Assembly: GCA_037190665.1 (NCBI GenBank)
Contig: JBBCJT010000051.1
Coordinates: 1-12,867, forward strand
DNA from: JBBCJT01 sp037190665
GTDB lineage: Bacteria > Pseudomonadota > Alphaproteobacteria > Acetobacterales > Acetobacteraceae
Direction of reading: 5' to 3'
Length of the DNA: 12,867 nucleotides
The notes below the pieces were generated by a model. That model did not search any database, was not told where the DNA came from, and saw only the letters and a list, made by a program, of their open reading frames with translations. Shown in pieces: positions 7,799-12,867 of the stretch. The position numbers and the translations under genes were made by a program. The first letter of the stretch is position 1; every line of letters starts with the position of its first letter.

Positions 7799-9346
7799 TC
7801 ACTCCCACTCGATCGTCCCCGGCGGCTTGCTGGTGATGTCGTAGGTCACGCGGTTGATGCCGCGGACCTCGTTCACGATGCGCCCCGCCACCCGCGTCAG
7901 GAACCCCATGTCGAACGGATAGACATCCGCCGTCATGCCGTCCGTGCTCGTCACCGCCCGCAGCGCGCAGGCGTGGTCGTAGGTGCGCCCGTCCCCCATC
8001 ACGCCCACCGTGCGCACCGGCAGCAGCACCGCGAAGGCCTGCCAGATCGCGTCGTACAGGCCGGCCGCCCGGATCTCCTCCAGGTAGATCGCATCCGCCT
8101 TGCGCAGGATGTCCAGCTTCTCGCGCGTGATCGCGCCGGGCACGCGGATCGCGAGGCCCGGGCCGGGGAAGGGATGGCGGCCGACGATGCTCTCCGGCAG
8201 ACCCAGTTCGCGGCCCAGCACGCGCACCTCGTCCTTGAACAGCTCGCGCAGCGGCTCCACCAGCTTCATGCGCATGTGTTCGGGCAGGCCACCGACGTTG
8301 TGGTGGGACTTGATCGTTACGCTCGGCCCGCCGGTGAAGGACACGCTCTCGATCACGTCCGGGTACAGCGTGCCCTGTGCGAGGAAGTCCGCCCCGCCCA
8401 GCTTCGCCTGCTCCTCCTCGAACACCTCGATGAACAGCCGGCCGATGGTCTTGCGCTTCACCTCCGGATCGGTCGCGCCGTCGAGCGCGTCGAGGAACAT
8501 GTCGGACGCATCGCGGTGCACCAGCTTGATGTTGAAGCGGTCGCGGAAGGTCTTCACCACCTCCTCGCTCTCGCCCTGCCGCATCAGTCCGTGATCGACG
8601 TAGATGCAGGTGAGCTGGTCGCCGATCGCCTCGTGGATCAGCACCGCCGCGACCGAGGAATCCACCCCGCCCGACAGTCCGCAGATCACCCGGCCGCTGC
8701 CGACCTGGCGGCGGATGCGCGCGATCTCCGTCTCGCGGAAGGCGGCCATCGTCCAGTCGCCGGTGCAGCCCGCGATGCCGTGGGTGAAGTTGCGCAGCAG
8801 GGCGGCGCCGTGCGGCGTGTGCATCACCTCGGGGTGGAATTGCGTGCCGTAGTAACGGCGGTGATCGTCCGCGATCACGGCGAACGGCGCGCCCTCGCTC
8901 GCCGCCACCGCACGGAAGCCGGGCGGCAGCGCGGTCATGCGGTCGCCGTGGCTCATCCACACCTGTTCGCGCGCGCCCTTGGCCCATACGCCCTGGGTCA
9001 GCGCGCAGTCTTCGGTCACGTCCACGAAGGCACGGCCGAACTCGCGGTGATGGCCGCTCTCCACCAGCCCGCCGAGCTGCGCGGCCATCGCCTGCTGGCC
9101 GTAGCAGATGCCGAGAACCGGCAGGCCGCTCTCGAAAACGATCTTCGGCGCGCGGGGGCTCGCCGCCTCGTTCACGCTTGCCGGCCCGCCCGAGAGGATG
9201 AAGGCCTTCGCGCCGAAATCGGCGATGCGCTGCGGGTCGGCGCTGAACGGCCAGATCTCGCAGTACACGCCGCTCTCGCGCAGGCGCCGCGCGATGAGCT
9301 GCGTCACCTGGCTGCCGAAATCGAGGATGAGAACGCGATCGGTCAT
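7799..9346 (-). CDS. guaA: GMP synthase (glutamine-hydrolysing)
   Basis: Converts XMP to GMP using ATP and glutamine, the last step of GMP synthesis, in the cytoplasm. The 515 residues match the family length. The N-terminal class I glutamine amidotransferase has the nucleophile Cys81 in GICYGQQ and the His171/Glu173 pair in FHPEV. The ATP-pyrophosphatase domain has the P-loop SGGVDSS at 225-231. The C-terminal dimerisation and XMP-binding part includes GRHPFPGPGLAIR at 389-401 and ends in ITSKPPGTIEWE. I chose the ATG at 9346 because MTDRVLILDFGSQ is the canonical start and GAAGGAAG lies just upstream at 9351-9358. The frame is open further upstream, but only as an out-of-frame reading of the preceding gene. 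It follows the GNAT gene by 10 nt and is the fifth gene of the gua operon in view. Confidence 0.99.
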   Translation of the reverse strand: MTDRVLILDFGSQVTQLIARRLRESGVYCEIWPFSADPQRIADFGAKAFILSGGPASVNEAASPRAPKIVFESGLPVLGICYGQQAMAAQLGGLVESGHHREFGRAFVDVTEDCALTQGVWAKGAREQVWMSHGDRMTALPPGFRAVAASEGAPFAVIADDHRRYYGTQFHPEVMHTPHGAALLRNFTHGIAGCTGDWTMAAFRETEIARIRRQVGSGRVICGLSGGVDSSVAAVLIHEAIGDQLTCIYVDHGLMRQGESEEVVKTFRDRFNIKLVHRDASDMFLDALDGATDPEVKRKTIGRLFIEVFEEEQAKLGGADFLAQGTLYPDVIESVSFTGGPSVTIKSHHNVGGLPEHMRMKLVEPLRELFKDEVRVLGRELGLPESIVGRHPFPGPGLAIRVPGAITREKLDILRKADAIYLEEIRAAGLYDAIWQAFAVLLPVRTVGVMGDGRTYDHACALRAVTSTDGMTADVYPFDMGFLTRVAGRIVNEVRGINRVTYDITSKPPGTIEWE

Positions 9347-9356
9347 CGAACTTCCT

Positions 9357-9908
9357 TCAGGCCGGCGCGGTGGCTTCCAGCAGCCGCGCGATCGGGTCCC
9401 AGCGATAGGCGGATTGCATGATCTGCGCGCCGGCGAAGCTGATCCGCTCCTCCGCCGCCAGCACGCCGCCCAGCCGGGCGTAGAAATAGCGCGAGGGGTT
9501 GTCGCGCAGCACCCAGACGAAGGCGCTGCCGCAGCCCGCCTTGCGCAGCTCCTCGGCAAGCGCGCGCAGCAGCCGCCGGCCCACGCCGCGGTCGCGGAAA
9601 TCGTCGAGCACGTAGAGCGTCTCGATCTCGCCGTCGCCGAGCTCGGCCCGGCGCGCCCGCCCGCCGGTCGCGAAGCCGACCACGCGCGCCTGGCCCGGTT
9701 CCGGCAGGTCCGTGCCGGCGGCGAGCGCGACGAACACGCCCTGGCCCGTGCGGATCGTGGCGTCGTAATTCGCCGCCTGCCGCACGACCGAGAGATTGGC
9801 GAGGAAGCCGGCCGGCAGGATCGCGGGATAGGTACTGCGCCAGGCGGCGACATGCACCGCGGCGATCGCCGGCGCATCGGATACCCGCGCCGGTCGCACG
9901 CCGATCAT
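9357..9908 (-). CDS. GNAT family N-acetyltransferase
   Basis: Acetyl-CoA-dependent acyltransferase of the Gcn5-related family, 183 aa, cytoplasmic, substrate unknown. The N-terminal strand IGVRPARVSDAPAIAAVHVAAW at residues 2-23 is typical of single-domain GNATs. The acetyl-CoA pyrophosphate-binding loop is RDRGVGRR at 105-112, after the IETLYVLDDFR strand, and the YARLGG near 143-148 is the usual late motif. The start ATG at 9908 overlaps the rsmB stop as ATGA, with GGAG (9917-9920) 8 nt upstream. It lies 10 nt before guaA. Sitting between an rRNA methyltransferase and guaA, it may modify a ribosomal or metabolic protein, or simply be a passenger in the operon. Small-molecule detoxification is an equally open possibility. 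Confidence 0.92.
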   Translation of the reverse strand: MIGVRPARVSDAPAIAAVHVAAWRSTYPAILPAGFLANLSVVRQAANYDATIRTGQGVFVALAAGTDLPEPGQARVVGFATGGRARRAELGDGEIETLYVLDDFRDRGVGRRLLRALAEELRKAGCGSAFVWVLRDNPSRYFYARLGGVLAAEERISFAGAQIMQSAYRWDPIARLLEATAPA

Positions 9909-11185
9909 GCGGCGCGCTCCAGCACCGCGGCGAAGAACCCGTCCGTACCGTGGCGCGCCGGCGTCAGCCGCAGCAGCGGTCCCTCCGCCACGCCGTCCAC
10001 GCCATGCGGCACCGGCGCGAAGCCGGGCGTGCGCGTCAGGAAGGCGGCGATCTGGTCGTCGTTCTCGGCCGCCAGCAGCGAGCATGTGGCATAGATCAGG
10101 CGCCCTCCCGGCTTCACCAGCCGCGCGCCGGTATCGAGGATCGATGCCTGCTTGGCGGTGAGTTCGGCGAGGTCGGTTTCCGTGGTGCGCAGCCGCGCAT
10201 CCGGGTTGCGCCGCCACGTGCCGGTGCCGGTGCAGGGCGCATCGGCCAGCACGCGGTCGAAGCTGCCCGCGCGCCGCTTGGCCCATTTGTCGCCGGCCTC
10301 GAACAGGTGCCGCTCCACGTTCTGCACGCCCGCGCGGCGCAACCGCCGCACCGCCGCTTCCAGTCGCGGGGCGGAGACGTCGCAGGCGGCGATGTGGCCG
10401 CGGTTGGCCATCGTCATGGCCAGCGCCAGCGTCTTGCCGCCCGCGCCGGCGCAGATATCGGCGACGCGCATGCCGGGCCGCGCATCGGCGGCCAGCACGA
10501 CGAGCTGGCTGCCCTCGTCCTGGATCTCGACGCGGCCATCGGTGAAGGGCGCCGTCGCGGTTACCGGCCTGCGGCCCGCCACGCGCAGCCCCCAGGGCGA
10601 AAGCGTCGTCGGTACGCTTTCGATCCCTGCCTCGGCCAGTGCGGCGCGGACCTCCGCGCGCGTGGCCTTGAGCAGGTTGATGCGCAGGTCGAGCGGCGCG
10701 GGCACGGCCATCGCCACGAGTTCCGCCTCCAGCCCGGCGCCGAACGTGGCGCGCAGCAGCGGCAGCATCCAGTCCGGCACTTCGAGGCGCACCGGGTCTG
10801 GCATGTCCGGATGCTCGGCGTCGCGGCCTTCCAGCGTGCGCACTGCCTGCGCCTCGCCGCGGTCGAGCGGGGCAGGGCCGAAGCGGCCGCCGGAGAAGGC
10901 CTGCGCGACGCCGTCGGCGCGCCAGCCTTCGCCCACCAGCAGTTCGGCAGCGGTCAGCAGCCGCGGCGTCGGCTCCGCGCCGGCATGGCGCAGCCACCAG
11001 TCGAGCCGGCGGCGGCGGCGCAGCACCGCCCAGGCGCGCTCGCTGACCGCGCGGCGGTCGCCGGAGCCGATGAAGCGGCGGGCGCGGAAATAGTCGTTCG
11101 CGACCGCATCCGCCGGGCGGCGCGGGGCACCCTCGACCTCCGCCAGGAGCTCGATCGTCGCAGCGATGCGTGCGGCGGGGGTCAC
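9905..11185 (-). CDS. rsmB: 16S rRNA (cytosine-C5) methyltransferase, RsmB family
   Basis: SAM-dependent m5C methyltransferase of the Fmu/Sun group, which in E. coli modifies C967 of 16S rRNA. The 426 residues compare with 429 in E. coli. The first 130 or so form the NusB-like RNA-binding region, followed by the PUA-like linker and the Rossmann methyltransferase domain. Motifs seen are DICAGAGGKT at 243-252 (SAM binding), DAPCTGTG at 315-322 with Cys318, and YATCSLLAAEND at 365-376 with the catalytic Cys368. The start is GTG at 11185, overlapping the stop of the upstream gene as GTGA. It gives the expected N-terminus (TPAARIAATIELL), and no ribosome-binding site is visible, so translation is probably coupled. 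A broader RNA m5C methyltransferase specificity is possible. The gene lies between guaB and guaA, a setting I recall from other alphaproteobacteria. Confidence 0.93.
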   Translation of the reverse strand: MTPAARIAATIELLAEVEGAPRRPADAVANDYFRARRFIGSGDRRAVSERAWAVLRRRRRLDWWLRHAGAEPTPRLLTAAELLVGEGWRADGVAQAFSGGRFGPAPLDRGEAQAVRTLEGRDAEHPDMPDPVRLEVPDWMLPLLRATFGAGLEAELVAMAVPAPLDLRINLLKATRAEVRAALAEAGIESVPTTLSPWGLRVAGRRPVTATAPFTDGRVEIQDEGSQLVVLAADARPGMRVADICAGAGGKTLALAMTMANRGHIAACDVSAPRLEAAVRRLRRAGVQNVERHLFEAGDKWAKRRAGSFDRVLADAPCTGTGTWRRNPDARLRTTETDLAELTAKQASILDTGARLVKPGGRLIYATCSLLAAENDDQIAAFLTRTPGFAPVPHGVDGVAEGPLLRLTPARHGTDGFFAAVLERAA

Positions 11186-11853
11186 GCGAGCCGGTCGGGG
11201 AGCGAGTCGAGATCGGTGATGACGGTGGACGAGGCAGCCACGTCGTAATCGTCCGGCTCGCCCGGGCGCTGCAGCCAGTAGACGCGATAGCCGAAGGACC
11301 GCGCGCCGAACGCATCCCACGCATTGGCGGACACGAAGGCGATGTTGTTCGCCGGCCCGCTGAAATGCGCGGTGCCGAGCCCGTAGACGCGCCGGTCGGG
11401 CTTGAAGATGCCCGCGCTCTCGGCCGACAGGATCGCATCGAGCAGCGGGGCGAGGCCCGCCGCGGTGGCGGCTTCCGTGACCATCTCCGGCCCGCCGTTC
11501 GACAGGATGCCGGTGCCGATGCCCAGCTCCTTCAGCCGCGCGAGCATCGCGGGGACTTCGGGAAAGGCCGGCAGGTTGCGATAGGCTTCCAGCAGGCCGG
11601 TGCGCAGCGCCGGGTCGAGCTGGTGGCGCGCCATCACCACGTCCAGCGCGTTCTCGGTGAGCGTCCAGAAATCCTTGTGGTGTCGCTCGCCCGCGATGGA
11701 TCGCACCCAGCTGTATTCGAGCTGCTTGGCGCGCCATTCGTGACTGATGCGCTGCCAGTGCGGGCCGATGGCATCGGCATGGCGCTGCATGGCGGCATGC
11801 ACGTTCAGCAGCGTGCCGTATGCGTCGAACAGCGCTGCCTTGACGGCGGGCAA
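11182..11853 (-). CDS. Haloacid dehalogenase type II (L-2-haloacid dehalogenase-like HAD hydrolase)
   Basis: HAD-superfamily hydrolase of 223 aa closely fitting the L-2-haloacid dehalogenases, which replace the halogen of 2-haloalkanoic acids by a hydroxyl through an Asp ester intermediate. With the chosen start, residues fall at the positions known as essential in the Pseudomonas YL enzyme: Asp10 (nucleophile), Thr14, Arg41, Ser118, Lys151, Tyr157, Ser175, Asn177 and Asp180. Visible segments are LFDAYGTLLNVHA, LSNGGPEMV, GIFKPDRRVY and FVSANAWDAFGA. The start is TTG at 11853, 3 nt after the guaB stop, with AGGA at 11861-11864, 7 nt upstream. No nearer ATG would keep the nucleophile. It overlaps rsmB by 4 bp. 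The physiological substrate in this purine operon is unknown and may not be a haloacid. Confidence 0.92.
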   Translation of the reverse strand: MPAVKAALFDAYGTLLNVHAAMQRHADAIGPHWQRISHEWRAKQLEYSWVRSIAGERHHKDFWTLTENALDVVMARHQLDPALRTGLLEAYRNLPAFPEVPAMLARLKELGIGTGILSNGGPEMVTEAATAAGLAPLLDAILSAESAGIFKPDRRVYGLGTAHFSGPANNIAFVSANAWDAFGARSFGYRVYWLQRPGEPDDYDVAASSTVITDLDSLPDRLA

Positions 11854-11856
11854 CGC

Positions 11857-12867
11857 CTAGTCCTGCCGGTAGTTCGGCGCCTCGCGCGTGATCGCCACGT
11901 CATGCACGTGGCTCTCCCGCAACCCGGCGCCGGTGATGCGGCGGAAGCGGCAGCCGGTCTGCATGTCCGCGACCGAAGCGTTGCCGGTGTAGCCCATCGA
12001 GGCGCGCAGCCCGCCGACGAGCTGGTGGACGACCACGCCGACCGCGCCCTTGTAGGCGACGCGCCCCTCGATGCCTTCCGGTACGAGCTTCAGCGAGTCC
12101 TTGATCTCCTGCTGGAAGTAGCGGTCGGCCGATCCGCGCGCCATCGCGCCGATGCTGCCCATGCCGCGATAGGATTTGTAGGAGCGGCCCTGGTAGAGGA
12201 ACACCTCGCCCGGCGCTTCGTCGGTGCCGGCGAACAGGCTGCCGATCATCACCGCGTCCGCGCCGGCGGCGATCGCCTTAGCGAGGTCGCCCGAATTGCG
12301 GATGCCGCCATCGGCGATGGCCGGCACGCCGCGTTCGCGGCAGGCGGCGGCGGTTTCCAGCACGGCGGTGAACTGCGGCACGCCGACGCCCGCGACCACG
12401 CGCGTGGTGCAGATGGAACCCGGGCCGATGCCGATCTTCACCGCATCAGCCCCTGCTTCGATCAGGGCAGCGGCACCTTCGGGCGTGGCGACGTTACCGG
12501 CGATGACCTGCACGGAGTTCGACAGCCGCTTGATGCGTTCCACCGCCGCCAGCACGCCGGCGGAATGGCCATGCGCGGTGTCCACCACGATCACGTCGGT
12601 CTCGGCCGCGATCAGCGCCTCGGCGCGGTGGAAGCCGTCCTCGCCCACGCCGGTCGCCGCCGCCACGCGCAGCCGCCCCAGCTCGTCCTTGATGGCGATC
12701 GGGTTGGCCTGCGCCTTGTCCATGTCCTTGACGGTGATCAGCCCGACGCAGCGATGCGCCTCGTCCACCACCAGCAGCTTCTCGATCCGGTGGCGATGCA
12801 GCAGCTTGCGCGCTTCGTCCGGCGTGACCTCGCCGTTCACGGTGACGAGGTTCTCCCGCGTCATCAG
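11857..12867 (-). CDS. guaB: IMP dehydrogenase (5' end outside window)
   Basis: Oxidises IMP to XMP with NAD, the committed step of GMP synthesis, directly upstream of guaA in the pathway. The visible 336 residues are the C-terminal two thirds. They begin inside the CBS module at LMTRENLVTV, continue through HRIEKLLVVDE and GLITVKDMDKA, then return to the catalytic barrel. DTAHGHS and AGNVAT are barrel-strand motifs. The catalytic Cys lies in GPGSICTTRVVAGVGVPQ (codon at 12409-12411), and GMGSIGAMARGSADRYF is the GMGS-to-flap segment. The C-terminus RESHVHDVAITREAPNYR is typical. The Met at 12864 is an internal residue of the CBS module, not the start; the gene continues past the right edge. 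Stop TAG at 11857-11859, 3 nt before the dehalogenase gene. Confidence 0.98.
   Translation of the reverse strand: MMTRENLVTVNGEVTPDEARKLLHRHRIEKLLVVDEAHRCVGLITVKDMDKAQANPIAIKDELGRLRVAAATGVGEDGFHRAEALIAAETDVIVVDTAHGHSAGVLAAVERIKRLSNSVQVIAGNVATPEGAAALIEAGADAVKIGIGPGSICTTRVVAGVGVPQFTAVLETAAACRERGVPAIADGGIRNSGDLAKAIAAGADAVMIGSLFAGTDEAPGEVFLYQGRSYKSYRGMGSIGAMARGSADRYFQQEIKDSLKLVPEGIEGRVAYKGAVGVVVHQLVGGLRASMGYTGNASVADMQTGCRFRRITGAGLRESHVHDVAITREAPNYRQD

Noticed and set aside
7973..9421. Plus-strand open frame of 482 codons opposite guaA
   Set aside because: Shadow of guaA; composition is Arg/His/Ala-rich and no family is recognisable. Similar shadows lie opposite rsmB (9950-11248) and the first permease (900-1772).
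9347..9877. N-terminal extension of guaA
   Set aside because: The frame is open upstream, but that part is an out-of-frame reading of the GNAT gene. The canonical GuaA N-terminus and a ribosome-binding site sit at 9346.
12862..12864. ATG as the start of guaB
   Set aside because: It corresponds to an internal Met of the CBS module, and the N-terminal catalytic part would be missing. The gene continues beyond the window edge.

Overview
This is a GC-rich window whose gene content and codon use fit an alphaproteobacterium, probably Rhodospirillales/Acetobacteraceae-like. That placement is an inference from the gene families and from the guaB-rsmB-guaA gene order; no rRNA or other taxonomic marker is present. 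The window is a normal, gene-dense chromosomal segment made of two convergent operons. I see no insertion sequence, prophage, CRISPR array, tRNA or rRNA.

Left half, plus strand (2 to 6571): a carbohydrate-type (CUT1) ABC importer followed by three oxidoreductases, all tightly packed. The order is the 3' part of the substrate-binding protein gene, a MalF/UgpA-like permease, a MalG/UgpE-like permease, a UgpC/MsmX-like ATPase, a classical SDR, an LDH2-family (YiaK/malate dehydrogenase-like) enzyme, and an HSD10-like SDR. Spacing ranges from 4-bp overlaps to about 20 bp, except for a roughly 65-bp gap after the binding protein that holds a perfect 12-bp hairpin. This reads as an uptake-plus-oxidation cassette for a hydroxylated small molecule such as a polyol, sugar or sugar acid. 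The substrate cannot be told from sequence. The binding-protein gene has lost its expected stop codon near 911, and its frame stays open to 1603, inside the next gene.

Middle (6572 to 6861): a 290-bp convergent intergenic region packed with inverted repeats. They include a copy of the widespread CCCTCTCCCGC-type intergenic palindrome.

Right half, minus strand (12867 down to 6862): guaB (IMP dehydrogenase, 5' end outside the window), a haloacid-dehalogenase-type HAD enzyme with a TTG start, rsmB (16S rRNA m5C methyltransferase), a GNAT acetyltransferase, and guaA (GMP synthase). The genes are joined by 3-nt to 10-nt gaps or 4-bp overlaps and look like one GMP-biosynthesis operon with accessory genes. 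After guaA come two hairpins, then a possible 19-codon ORF with a strong ribosome-binding site, then thiM (hydroxyethylthiazole kinase, thiamine salvage).

Nothing here is an obvious new defence or mobile system. The points most worth following are the lost stop codon of the binding protein, the undefined three-dehydrogenase cassette, the short ORF before thiM, and the dehalogenase with a complete active site inside the gua operon. No promoter could be called with confidence: the promoters of both main operons appear to lie outside the window.
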